Assembly: GCA_947624665.1 (NCBI GenBank)
Contig: CANQLK010000003.1
Location: 1-37,818 of the forward strand
Reading direction: 5' to 3'
Length of the DNA stretch: 37,818 nucleotides
DNA from: Candidatus Gastranaerophilales bacterium
GTDB taxonomy: Bacteria; Cyanobacteriota; Vampirovibrionia; Gastranaerophilales; Gastranaerophilaceae
Part shown: positions 27,129 to 37,612 of the stretch, one piece after another
Numbering within the stretch: position 1 is the stretch's first letter
How the letters are laid out: each line of letters opens with the position of its first letter
The notes under the pieces: generated by a model
Database searches by the model: none
Told to the model about the DNA's origin: nothing
Seen by the model: the letters and a program-made list of their open reading frames with translations, nothing else
Program-made: the position numbers and the translations under genes

Positions 27129-28932
27129 ACTGTTGGTTCCCGCTAACAATAAAGAAGTTGCAATAAAAGCAATAAAAGCAGGAGCAGATGCCGTATATAT
27201 AGGTTATTCAAGATACGGAGCAAGAATTCAAGCGGGAAACTCTTTGGCTGATTTGGCTGATATTATTGATTTCGCCCATATTTACAGAGTCAAAGTTTAT
27301 ATTACATTGAATACTATCTTAAAAGATACGGAAATAAATGATATAGAAAAAATAATTTGGAAACTTTATTATTTAAAAGCCGATGGTATTATCATTCAGG
27401 ATATGGGTTTAATCGAATGCAAGCTTCCGCCTGTACCTGTAATAGCAAGCACGCAATGTCATAATAATACTTTGGAAAAAATATTATTTCTCGAACAGAC
27501 AGGTTTTAAACGTGTAATCCTGCCCAGAGAGATAACACTTAACGAAATAAAGGAAATAAAAAAACATACAAAAATCGAACTGGAATGTTTTATTCACGGA
27601 GCATTATGCGTATCATACAGCGGGCAATGCTATTTAAGTTATGCAAACGGAGGAAGAAGTGCTAATAGAGGCGAATGCGCACAGCCTTGCAGAAAAAAAT
27701 ATTCTCTGAAAGATTCAGACGGAAAATATATTGTAAGAAATAAATATCTGCTTAGCTTAAAGGACTTTAATCTGTCTGAATATATTGAAGATTTAATATT
27801 TGCAGGGGTTACATCTTTTAAAATCGAAGGCAGACTTAAAAATGCTGCTTATGTTGTAAATACAACCGCATACTACAGGCAGATTATAGATAAAATTCTT
27901 GCGACTTACGGTCTGAGAAGGTCATCTCAAGGCTATTCGGAATATAACTTCGAGCCTGATATTTACAAAACGTTTAACCGAGGTTATACAACTTTCAATA
28001 TTAATAATTCAAAAAAAGATTTGGCAACAATGAATTATGTATCTTCGCTCGGTGAATACATAGGGGTTGTTAAAGAAGTAAAAAAGAACCATTTTTCTTT
28101 AAATACAAATATTCTCAATAACGGCGACGGAATTTGTTTTTTTGACGAGAACAATCAATTAAACGGCACAAATATTAACAAGACCGAAGGAAATCTTATA
28201 TTTCCCGCTAATATAAAAGGCATCAGGCAGGGAATAAAAATATACAGGAATTATAATAAATCTTTTAATGACCTGTTATCATCGGATGAAATCGTAAGAA
28301 AAATAAGTACTAAAATAAAAGTTAGAGAAACCGACTGCGGATATATCTTCTTTTTGTATGACGATGAAGGTAACTGCGCAATTTATATGATTTCAAACAA
28401 TACGGAAGAAGCAAAAAACCCTCAAAATGTTTTAAATACGTTAAAAATTCAACTTGCCAAAACAGGAAAAACCGAATTTGAAATTGATTCGGCTGATATC
28501 AAATTAAAAAAAGTTCCTTTTTTAAAAGTATCAAAAATTAATGAAATAAGAAGAATTTTAACTAATAATTTAAGAAAAATCCGAAGAAAAAATTACAAAA
28601 ACCGAAAAAAAAGAATATCACTCGAAACAATACCATATCCTATAAAAACATTGAATTATAAAGCAAATATATATAATAAAAAGGCTGCCGAATTTTATGA
28701 AAAACGAGGTTCCTCAATAAAAGAATATGCGCTTGAAAGTCAAAAAAATCTTTCGGGAAAAGAATTAATGGTATCGAAATATTGTATAAAAAATCAACTC
28801 GGGATATGTTCAAAATTTAATAACGTAAAAAAATATAAAGAGCCGTTCATCTTAACGGATGAATCCGGCAAGGAATATCTTGTCGGATTCGATTGTAATA
28901 AATGCATTATGAGTATAAAGAACAGGAATTAA
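27070..28932 (+). CDS. U32 family peptidase-like (RlhA/YdcP-related)
   Basis: IELLVPANNKEVAIKAIKAGADAVYIGYSRYGARIQAGN; ECFIHGALCVSYSGQCYLSYANGGRSANRGECAQPCRKKY. Overlaps the previous gene; a TTG at 27112 (LKVPDIELL) is an alternative start. Confidence 0.88.
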   Translation: MMRLKSDKELKIGLKVPDIELLVPANNKEVAIKAIKAGADAVYIGYSRYGARIQAGNSLADLADIIDFAHIYRVKVYITLNTILKDTEINDIEKIIWKLYYLKADGIIIQDMGLIECKLPPVPVIASTQCHNNTLEKILFLEQTGFKRVILPREITLNEIKEIKKHTKIELECFIHGALCVSYSGQCYLSYANGGRSANRGECAQPCRKKYSLKDSDGKYIVRNKYLLSLKDFNLSEYIEDLIFAGVTSFKIEGRLKNAAYVVNTTAYYRQIIDKILATYGLRRSSQGYSEYNFEPDIYKTFNRGYTTFNINNSKKDLATMNYVSSLGEYIGVVKEVKKNHFSLNTNILNNGDGICFFDENNQLNGTNINKTEGNLIFPANIKGIRQGIKIYRNYNKSFNDLLSSDEIVRKISTKIKVRETDCGYIFFLYDDEGNCAIYMISNNTEEAKNPQNVLNTLKIQLAKTGKTEFEIDSADIKLKKVPFLKVSKINEIRRILTNNLRKIRRKNYKNRKKRISLETIPYPIKTLNYKANIYNKKAAEFYEKRGSSIKEYALESQKNLSGKELMVSKYCIKNQLGICSKFNNVKKYKEPFILTDESGKEYLVGFDCNKCIMSIKNRN

Positions 28933-29540
28933 GATCTTTTTAATGTTGCGTAAGCCGGTTGATTAGCTATTATACCTGCTATTGTTGTCATTTGGTTACC
29001 GTCATTTACGTATAATTTTGATAAATAATTTAATCTTTTAACTAATTTTGAATCGCTTGTTTTTAAAGAAGGATTTAATCTTGTAAATGCAACCCATGTT
29101 TGAACTTCTGTAGTCCAAGCTCTTACTTCTTCATCATAAGTTTTTGTATTTTCGTGATGAACACTTTCGTGAGCGATTAAACAAGCAACAGCTTCAACAG
29201 GTGCAGTTTTATAGTTTGAGCTGATTAATATAACCAATCCGCCGTCTGCAGTTTTTGCCGTTACTGCTTCACAAGTTCCGTAGCCTAATGTTGCCAAATC
29301 TCTGAACATTATTTTTATCGGTCTGCCGGTTGAATTTTGACCTTGTATTACATTTAATACTTTTCTGTTATTCATTGCTTCCAATTTATTTAATGCAGCA
29401 GTCAAAACAGGCTGCTTTGTGTTTGCCGAATAATCTGCAGCTATTGCTGTATTTGAAAATACAGATAAAATTACAGCAGAAAATAATATAACTACTACCT
29501 TATTTAACATATTCATAACAGGGAATCCTTCTGAGAACAA
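28929..29540 (-). CDS. secreted hypothetical protein with HExxH motif
   Basis: Signal peptide MLNKVVVILFSAVILSVFSNTAIAA; AVACLIAHESVHHENTKTYDEEVRAW. Confidence 0.75.
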   Translation of the reverse strand: MFSEGFPVMNMLNKVVVILFSAVILSVFSNTAIAADYSANTKQPVLTAALNKLEAMNNRKVLNVIQGQNSTGRPIKIMFRDLATLGYGTCEAVTAKTADGGLVILISSNYKTAPVEAVACLIAHESVHHENTKTYDEEVRAWTTEVQTWVAFTRLNPSLKTSDSKLVKRLNYLSKLYVNDGNQMTTIAGIIANQPAYATLKRS

Positions 29541-29730
29541 CTATCTTTTACTCTAACTCTTAGGTTTTTAAACCTTACTTTTTTCTTATCGGAAATTTTC
29601 TTTGTTCACTTTAATTTTTTGTTTGAATTTTAATAAAAATTGTAATATTTCTTAAAAATTAACTTAAAATTCAAAAATTTTTTATAGCGGATAATATTGT
29701 AGTATAATAGTTTCGGGCGGAGGGATATTT

Positions 29731-31089
29731 ATGCATGATATAGGAATAATAGGAGCAGGGCCGGCAGGATATGTTGCAGCAATAAAAGCAGCTCAAAACG
29801 GACTTTCTGTCGTTCTTTTTGAAAAAAATCTTATTGGCGGAACCTGTCTTAATAAAGGCTGTATTCCTACAAAAACAATGCTTCATGCCTGCAATGTTTA
29901 TAATGAAATTAAAAATTCGGCAAAATTAGGTATTACTGCCGAAAATGTTAATATAGACTTTGAAAAAATTCAGGAGCGGCAAAGAAATGTTACGGAGAAG
30001 ATAAGGAAATCCTTAACTTCTTTAATAAAGAGCTACGGTATAGAAATAGTTGAAGAATATGCATTTATTGACTCTGCGCATGTTATAAAGACTTCGGCAA
30101 ACGAATATGAAGTTAAAAATATCATTATAGCAACGGGGTCAAAGCCAAATAGAATAAAGATTAACGGGAATTATGCTCCTGATTTTGTAATTACTTCAGA
30201 TGATATTTTGGAAATAAATACCCTGCCAAAAACCGTATTAATATTAGGTTCAGGTGCTATAGGCATAGAATGGGCAAGAATACTTTCCGCTTTTGGCTGT
30301 AAAGTTATTATTACAGAAATTCTGGATTCAATTTTTCCGGTTGCCGACTACGAAGTTTCGGAAAGAATTGCAAGGATTTTTAAAAGAAACAGGATAGATT
30401 TCTACACAGGTACTTCCGTTACGGAGATTAACGACAAAACAGTTACTTTATCAAACGGCAGAATAATAGAATGCGATAAAATCCTTTTAGGAGCAGGAAG
30501 AATACCCGACATTGATTTTGGTAAATATTCTTCAAATATTAAAATTAACAAATATATTGAAACAGACGGTACTTTTAAGACAAATATTGATAATATATTT
30601 GCAATAGGAGATGTAAACGGATATTCCTTGCTTGCGCACAGTGCAAGTAAGCAGGCAGAACAGGTTATTGATTATATTTTGGGAAAAGAGTACAAACCAA
30701 CCGATAAAAATTTAATTCCCTCCGTTATATACGGAAGTCCTGAAATTGCTTTTATAGGTAAAACAGAACAATTTTTGAAAAAAGAAAATATAGAGTATAA
30801 AAAAGGATTTTTCCCGATAAGTGCATTAGGAAGAGCTTATGCAGAGGATAAAATCGAAGGCTTTATAAAAATTCTTTCTTCTAAAAATGGTCAAATCCTC
30901 GGCGCTCATATAATTTCGCAAGAAGCAAGCGCCATGATTGAACAAATTGCTATAGCAATGACAAATAAAATCACTGCGGATAATCTGCTAAATGTTGTAT
31001 TTGCTCATCCCACATACTCTGAAGGTATAGCTGAAAGCCTTCTTGCTCTTGATAATAAAGCGGTAAATCTGCCGAAGATGCAACAATAA
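29731..31089 (+). CDS. lpdA: dihydrolipoyl dehydrogenase
   Basis: [61 protein letters not shown]. Confidence 0.92.
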   Translation: MHDIGIIGAGPAGYVAAIKAAQNGLSVVLFEKNLIGGTCLNKGCIPTKTMLHACNVYNEIKNSAKLGITAENVNIDFEKIQERQRNVTEKIRKSLTSLIKSYGIEIVEEYAFIDSAHVIKTSANEYEVKNIIIATGSKPNRIKINGNYAPDFVITSDDILEINTLPKTVLILGSGAIGIEWARILSAFGCKVIITEILDSIFPVADYEVSERIARIFKRNRIDFYTGTSVTEINDKTVTLSNGRIIECDKILLGAGRIPDIDFGKYSSNIKINKYIETDGTFKTNIDNIFAIGDVNGYSLLAHSASKQAEQVIDYILGKEYKPTDKNLIPSVIYGSPEIAFIGKTEQFLKKENIEYKKGFFPISALGRAYAEDKIEGFIKILSSKNGQILGAHIISQEASAMIEQIAIAMTNKITADNLLNVVFAHPTYSEGIAESLLALDNKAVNLPKMQQ

Positions 31090-31093
31090 AATT

Positions 31094-32187
31094 TTAGCGG
31101 GAATTACTATATTCCTTTAATACAGAATTGACTTTATTTATAAATTTTTCATTATATATCTCTTTAGTCGTTATATATACAGGTTCAGATTTTTTATCCT
31201 GATGTTCAATAACGTATTTCATTATTTTAAATAAGTTCCAAACTTTGTGTTTATAGTCAAAAATATAACCTGTAATATTTTTATTTTGAGAAATAATTTC
31301 TTTAACCCCGCATTGTGAACTTATTATAACGGGCAAACCGAATGAAACGGCTTCAACAGCTGTCATTCCGAAACTTTCAAGTTGAGATGCCATAACAAGA
31401 CAATCTATTCCGTAAAAAAATTCATGCATGGCCTGCTGTCTATTATAAAATTGAACATTTTTAGACAACCCTGCTAAATTAATAAATAAAGAAAGCAAAA
31501 AACCGGCTGGATTTTTATATATTATTTTAATCTTAAATTTTTTATTTAACAGCTTTAATAATAAGGCGCTTTGTAAAATCAAATATCCTCCCTTATTTTG
31601 AAAACCTAAGGCTGAAATACCGAATGTATAGACGTCTTCTTTATTTTTTACTTCATCGGTTTCATTTAAAGGGGATAAAGGTATAAAATTCGGATAAGGA
31701 TAAATTACTTCCGCTTTATTTAATTCGCATATTGAACAATAATCATCCTTCAATTGTTTTGAACAAAATATAAAATATTTATCTTTATTTTTTATTAAAT
31801 TATATATTTCATTTTTTATTCTGCTTTGTTTCGGTTTAAACAAATTATAAAAAACAGAAAACTTTGTTTTTTGAGAGTATAAATCCGAATGAGAATGTAT
31901 TGTATAAATATCAGCACTCAACTGCGGAAATTTCAGTCCGAATCTTGATGCAATAATTAAATCATAATTTTCTTTATTTATTTTTTCTAAATAATTTTCT
32001 TTATTCTTTAAAAAATCGGGAAACAGATTGTATGGTCTTTTATTAAGTGTTATATTACCTACCTTATAATAAATATCTATAATATAACCCAATGAAATCA
32101 AATCATTAATTACATTTATATGAATAGCGGGTTCCCACCCGTAGGAACATCAATAAATTTCTCTATTATAAATGCTATTTTCTTCAT
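31094..32187 (-). pseudogene. GT4-type glycosyltransferase, N-terminus apparently frameshifted
   Basis: ORF 31094-32101 (EVIYPYPNFI, ESFGMTAVEAVSFGLPVIISSQCGVKEII) lacks an ATG; upstream ATG at 32187 opens MKKIAFIIEKFIDVPTGG in another frame, while ...AIHINVINDLISLGYIIDIYY continues the ORF frame. Confidence 0.6.
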
Positions 32188-32263
32188 TCTAAACTCTCAT
32201 AAAATCAAAGTCCGATTTTAATATAGCATAAATTACAGAGAGAAAATATAATTATATTTACAT

Positions 32264-32665
32264 TTATTGAACAGAAGTAGCGTTTTGTTTTTGCTCCTGC
32301 TCCTGCTTATTCATAATATTATTTTTTATTTTTGTTGCTGCAAAAGCGGCTAAACCTGCAGCAACGGCACTGCCCAGATATGAAACGTACCCCTATATAT
32401 TGGTATGTAATACTTTTTTCGCTAAATCCTTTGACAAAATACTGTTAGCCCATTTATATCCTTTAATGGAAGCCATACCTTCTTCAAGAAGCATTGGAAC
32501 CATAGATGCAAATGCAAGTTTTCCGGCATTTTTTCTAACGGCATTTTTTACTTTTTGAGCTTTGGTAAGTTCTTTACCGTCCTCGGGTTTATCTTCCTTT
32601 GTAAATGCTGCAAATAATGCGATAGCTGATGCCATAATCATTCCAGGCATTCGCATTTTTTGCAT
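32264..32665 (-). pseudogene. small membrane protein gene interrupted by an in-frame TAG
   Basis: MQKMRMPGMIMASAIALFAAF...KKVLHTNI-TAG-GYVSYLGSAVAAGLAAFAATKIKNNIMNKQEQEQKQNATSVQ*; TAG at 32393-32395. Confidence 0.6.
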
Positions 32666-32734
32666 TAATTTCCAAAACTTAGAATTATTATTGTTAAGAG
32701 CATAACCAATTTACTAAGAAAATAAATTATAAAT

Positions 32735-33142
32735 TTACAATATTTTTTGAAAATTTATATTATTATTCAGTTCTATATAATCGTGAAGCTTGCGTAATAA
32801 CATAGGTGAAAAATTATAATTATTATCTACTGGAATAATTTTTATAAAAGAATTATATCCGTCTTTTGAAGCAATCGAGGCTATAAATTCCTTTTGATAA
32901 GCCTTAAAAAGAACACTTCCCGTTTTAAATTGAATTTCTTCAATAGAATAATGATTTTCATTTATTGCTGATAACAACAAATACAAAAGATTTTCGGATG
33001 AGGTTTTATAAAATTTAGAGAAATCCTGACTGCCGATTGTGGTTTTTATAGCCGTAGCCGCAGGTATTATATCATCCGCATAAGTTTTTTGAGCTGATAT
33101 AAAAATAATTGTTAATAATACTGCTGTTATATATTTATACAT
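32735..33142 (-). CDS. small secreted hypothetical protein
   Basis: MYKYITAVLLTIIFISAQKTYADD signal peptide; start overlaps the polA stop (TAATG). Confidence 0.65.
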   Translation of the reverse strand: MYKYITAVLLTIIFISAQKTYADDIIPAATAIKTTIGSQDFSKFYKTSSENLLYLLLSAINENHYSIEEIQFKTGSVLFKAYQKEFIASIASKDGYNSFIKIIPVDNNYNFSPMLLRKLHDYIELNNNINFQKIL

Positions 33143-36027
33143 TATATCTCCATCCAAGACTGCCCTGCGTATATATCGACTTTTAAAGGAACCAAAAACG
33201 GCTGATTGAGTTCCATAGCACTTTTTACTAATGATTTTACATCTTCTATTTCAGTATTAACCGTTTCAATAACAAGTTCATCATGCACTTGTATGATTAT
33301 TTTAGATTTAATGTTATTTTTTATAAAGTCATCTTGAAGCTTAATCATTGCTAATTTCATAATGTCTGCGGCACTACCCTGAATAGGAGCATTAATAGCA
33401 GCACGCCTTGCGGCTTCCTGTATTTTTGAATTAGTACTCATTAATCCCGAACTCAGATATCTTTTTCTGCCGTATATTGTTTCTACAAACCCGTGTGCGT
33501 ATGCAAATTTTACAATATCTTCCATATATTTTTTTACGTCAGGATAAGTGGCAAAATATCTGTCAATGAAATCTTGAGCTTCATAAGGTGAAATTCCAAG
33601 ACTTGAAGCCAAACCGTATCTTGATTGTCCGTATACTATACCGAAATTTACGGCTTTTGCTTTCTTTCTCATTTCTTTTGTAACTTGTTCTATGGGAACA
33701 TCAAATATTTTAGCCGCAGTTTGACTATGAATATCTTCATCAGAGCAAAATGCTTCTATCAAGTTATCATCACGTGATATATGCGCTAAAAGCCTTAATT
33801 CCACTTGAGAATAATCAGCCGAAATTATTGCATTATTTTTATCTTCGGCAGCAAATGCACCTCTTATTCTGTTCCCCAGCTCGGTTCTTATTGGAATATT
33901 CTGCAAATTCGGATTTGATGAGGACAATCTGCCTGTTGTTGTAATGGTTTGATTAAAGTTAGTATGTATTCTGCCGTCAATCGGACTTCTTAATTCAGGC
34001 AGTGTTTCCACGTATGTACTTTTTAGTTTTGCCAGATGCCTCTGTTCCAATATATCTCTGGCTATTTCGTTTTCTTCAGCCAGATTTTCCAAGACTTTTG
34101 CACTTGTCGAAAATCCCGTTCTGGATTTCATTCCTTTTGCTTTTAAATTTAATTTACCAAACAGTATATCCCCTACCTGTTTTGGAGAGTTAATATTAAA
34201 TTTTTCGCCTGCTTGAGCATATATTTTATTTTCAATTACCTCTAACTTGTCGTTTATTTCTTTTTCAATAGAACCTAAACAGTTAATATCAATATTTGCC
34301 CCATTTTCTTCCATAATCGCAAGTACAATGGTTAAAGGAACTTCAATGTTATATAGTAAATCAAGTTCTTTTTCGTCAAGATTTTCCTGCCAATATTTAG
34401 TCAAAAGCAATGTTGCAAAAGCATCATCACAAGCATAAGATGCGGCTTCTTCTATTGGAACTGTTTCTATGGTAAAAGAGGAGGAATTGTTTTTCAACAG
34501 TTCTTCATATTCTACCATTATATAATTAAGATAGTCACTTGCCTGCTGTTTCAATCCGTGCTTTCTTGACGAATCTTTTATATAGCTTGCAAGCATTGTA
34601 TCAAATATTATATTTTTTAAAGGCATATTATGATGTTTTAAAACATGATAATCAAACTTAGCATTTTGAAGGGTTTTTGCAATGTTATTATCGGTCAATA
34701 TGTCTGAAAGCTTGCCTCTTACAACCTCCAATTCCAATTGAGTACCTACAAGATGAAACACGGGGATATAAAATGATTTTACCAAATCGCTCTTTGTATT
34801 ATCAATTTTAACTCTTCCGTTTTTCGCCTGTATTTGCTCGCAATAAGCAATAGAAATACCTACCAGGTCGCACTCTAAAGGATTTATCCCTGTTGTTTCG
34901 ACATCAATAGAAAAAATCGTCTGATTTTTAAGCTCCTTAACAAGCTCATCAAGCTTTTCTACAGTATCAACCACCGTTTTATTATGATTGTATTCTTTAT
35001 GCGACTCAGAAACCAGCATATCTGATATTCCAAGACCTAACTGCATTTGCCCTGATGATGATATTAATTGTTCATTCTTTTCCGCACAATCGGGAGATAC
35101 TTTAGCTGAACCTGCACCGATTTTAAAAGGCTTTAACAGGTTATCGGAATTCTTTAAAAAATTATAAAATTGATTTTTCTTAAAAAATTCAACCACGTTA
35201 TTATAATTCGGCATTTCAAGTTTGGCACAGTCAAAATCGAAATCCACATCAAGATTTCTTTGAATCGTGGCAAGCTCTTTACTTAAAAATGCAATTTCCC
35301 TACCTTCCCTAAGCTTTTTGTTTAATGCTTTTTCAGTTACATCATCAATATGTTCATATATTTGTTCTAATTTATCAAATCTTGACAGGAGTTTACACGC
35401 TGTTTTCTCCCCAATCCCTTTTATTCCTGGGATATTATCCGAAGTATCACCGCTTAAACCTTTATAATCTATTATTTGATATGGATACACACCCATTTTA
35501 TCAAATACTTTATACCAGTCATAATAAATTAATTCACCCTTTGAAGGCACAATAACAGTAATATAACCTTCTCTGTCTACAAGTTGAAAAGAGTCCCTGT
35601 CACCTGTTAATATATATGTTTTATGCTGTTTTTGTTTAGCCATTGTTGCAATAGTGCCTATTACATCATCAGCTTCAAAACCTTCTTTTGTTAATATAGG
35701 AATATTTAATGCTTGAAGTCCCTCTATTATTAATGCAAGCTGGCTTCTTAAAGTATCGGGCATGCTTTCTCTGTTAGCTTTATACTCGGAATACATTTCC
35801 GTTCTGTATGTATGCCTTGATACATCAAATGCTACGGCAATCGCATCAGGCTGTATTTGTGAATTTTGCAATAAATCAAACATTGCCTTAAAAAAACCGA
35901 AAACCGCCCAAGTAGGCTGATTATCCGATGTTTTCATCGCCGTTCGCTCCAGTGCAAAAAAATACCTGTAAGCCAGTGCATGCCCGTCAATTAGTATAAA
36001 ATTCTTATCCTGCATAAATATCCCCAA
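33142..36027 (-). CDS. polA: DNA polymerase I with 5'-nuclease, 3'-5' exonuclease and polymerase domains
   Basis: FILIDGHALAYRYFFAL; SIDVETTG, NAKFD and YACDD exo motifs; SADYSQVELRLLAHIS, KAVNFGIVYGQS, QVHDELVIE. Confidence 0.97.
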   Translation of the reverse strand: MGIFMQDKNFILIDGHALAYRYFFALERTAMKTSDNQPTWAVFGFFKAMFDLLQNSQIQPDAIAVAFDVSRHTYRTEMYSEYKANRESMPDTLRSQLALIIEGLQALNIPILTKEGFEADDVIGTIATMAKQKQHKTYILTGDRDSFQLVDREGYITVIVPSKGELIYYDWYKVFDKMGVYPYQIIDYKGLSGDTSDNIPGIKGIGEKTACKLLSRFDKLEQIYEHIDDVTEKALNKKLREGREIAFLSKELATIQRNLDVDFDFDCAKLEMPNYNNVVEFFKKNQFYNFLKNSDNLLKPFKIGAGSAKVSPDCAEKNEQLISSSGQMQLGLGISDMLVSESHKEYNHNKTVVDTVEKLDELVKELKNQTIFSIDVETTGINPLECDLVGISIAYCEQIQAKNGRVKIDNTKSDLVKSFYIPVFHLVGTQLELEVVRGKLSDILTDNNIAKTLQNAKFDYHVLKHHNMPLKNIIFDTMLASYIKDSSRKHGLKQQASDYLNYIMVEYEELLKNNSSSFTIETVPIEEAASYACDDAFATLLLTKYWQENLDEKELDLLYNIEVPLTIVLAIMEENGANIDINCLGSIEKEINDKLEVIENKIYAQAGEKFNINSPKQVGDILFGKLNLKAKGMKSRTGFSTSAKVLENLAEENEIARDILEQRHLAKLKSTYVETLPELRSPIDGRIHTNFNQTITTTGRLSSSNPNLQNIPIRTELGNRIRGAFAAEDKNNAIISADYSQVELRLLAHISRDDNLIEAFCSDEDIHSQTAAKIFDVPIEQVTKEMRKKAKAVNFGIVYGQSRYGLASSLGISPYEAQDFIDRYFATYPDVKKYMEDIVKFAYAHGFVETIYGRKRYLSSGLMSTNSKIQEAARRAAINAPIQGSAADIMKLAMIKLQDDFIKNNIKSKIIIQVHDELVIETVNTEIEDVKSLVKSAMELNQPFLVPLKVDIYAGQSWMEI

Positions 36028-36080
36028 TATATCTATTATATTGTATTCTATTCAAGGCATTTTAACAACAATAACAGAAC

Positions 36081-37610
36081 TCAAATCCGTTTATTGTGAC
36101 AATTCTTTATTTCTTCATGATATTCTTCTTCGGTATTAACATTCCATATTTTTTCTTTGCTGCTGCTGTTAAGATAAGCTCTTGCCGCTTCAAAACCCGT
36201 TAGAGTAGAGTGATCCATATTGTTGTATCGGTGTTGTCCGTTTCTGCCTATACAATATAAATTTTCTATACCGTCCAAATATTTTTTCATTATATCAAAT
36301 TGATTATACGAGCCGAAATATGCCGGATATGCTTTCTTTACTTTTATTTCTACCGAATCAATAACATTTTCTTTATCAATAATGCCTATTTCACAAAGTT
36401 CATTAACTGCCATATCCGTAAAATCTTTTTCACTCATATTCCAAAGACTATCACCTTCGTTACAAAAGTATTCAAGTCCCAGAAAAACCGTATTAATGTT
36501 ATCTTTTACCATATACGGCGACCAATTATTAAATATTTGCAGTCTGCCTATTTTTACATTTTTTTCCTGTATATATATCCAACAATCGGGTACTATATTT
36601 TGGATAGTTTTTATCTTTGTGTTGTTCTTTATTTTTAATTTTTTTACAAGAAGACCTATGGTAATAAAATCTCTGTAACATAAGTTCTTCGCCGCATTTA
36701 TAACTTTATTGTCCGATATCTCGTTTACGGATAAAATTAAATCTTTAACGGGCATGGAAGAAAATACCGTATCACATTCATAATCATAAGTATTACCGTT
36801 TTCATCCTTTGCTTTTAAAGATATTATCCTGTTGTTTTTAACTGAAAAATTATAAACGCAGTTAGATTTATAAATAATACCGCCCATTTTCTCTATTTTT
36901 TCGGCAAGTTCTTCATAAAACTGCCCCGGTCCTTTTGGCGGATATAAAAATTCTTCTATTAAAGAAGTTTCTACTTTATGCTCTTTTTTTAAGATATTAA
37001 AAACGGCATTTTTCAAAACTTCCGTCAATGATATTCCTTTTACTCTTTGTTTTCCCCAATCGGGAGATATTTTTGACGGATGAAGCCCCCAAACTTTCTG
37101 CGTATATTGTTCAAAAAACATTTCGTATAATGGTCTGCCAAATCTGTTAATATAAAAGTCTTCAAGAGATTTTTCTTCTCTTTGAAAAATTTTTGAATAT
37201 AAATAGCCGAATCCCGATTTTAATACGTTATATAATCCCATATTCAAAAAAGTTGCAGGCTTCAGGGTAATAGGATAATCAAAAAATTTTTTATTGAAAT
37301 AAATTCTTGAATATCTTTTACGCTTTAAAAAGTTTTTATTATTTTCGTCCTTTTCGTATTGAGTTATAGTCGAATCAATAGGAAATATTTCATTCCAAAA
37401 CTCAAGAACCTCATCATTTTTGGTAAAAAAGCGATGACCGCCAAGATCCATTCTGTTGCCGTTATGATTATAAGTCCTTGCAATACCGCCTATATACGGA
37501 CTTTCCTCCAGAATTACAGGTTTTATGTCGGAATGTTTTAAGAGATAATATGCGCAGCTTAATCCCGCAGGCCCCGCTCCGATTATAATTACCTTCTTAT
37601 TTTCATACAT
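36081..37610 (-). CDS. FAD/NAD(P)-binding amine oxidase-like protein (UDP-galactopyranose mutase/protoporphyrinogen oxidase-like fold)
   Basis: [58 protein letters not shown]. Confidence 0.85.
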   Translation of the reverse strand: MYENKKVIIIGAGPAGLSCAYYLLKHSDIKPVILEESPYIGGIARTYNHNGNRMDLGGHRFFTKNDEVLEFWNEIFPIDSTITQYEKDENNKNFLKRKRYSRIYFNKKFFDYPITLKPATFLNMGLYNVLKSGFGYLYSKIFQREEKSLEDFYINRFGRPLYEMFFEQYTQKVWGLHPSKISPDWGKQRVKGISLTEVLKNAVFNILKKEHKVETSLIEEFLYPPKGPGQFYEELAEKIEKMGGIIYKSNCVYNFSVKNNRIISLKAKDENGNTYDYECDTVFSSMPVKDLILSVNEISDNKVINAAKNLCYRDFITIGLLVKKLKIKNNTKIKTIQNIVPDCWIYIQEKNVKIGRLQIFNNWSPYMVKDNINTVFLGLEYFCNEGDSLWNMSEKDFTDMAVNELCEIGIIDKENVIDSVEIKVKKAYPAYFGSYNQFDIMKKYLDGIENLYCIGRNGQHRYNNMDHSTLTGFEAARAYLNSSSKEKIWNVNTEEEYHEEIKNCHNKRI

Positions 37611-37612
37611 GA

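Noticed and set aside
32393-32395. TAG recoding (alternative genetic code)
   Set aside because: Several intact genes in the window end naturally in TAG (pilin, rubrerythrin, radical SAM, CopG), so TAG is a normal stop.
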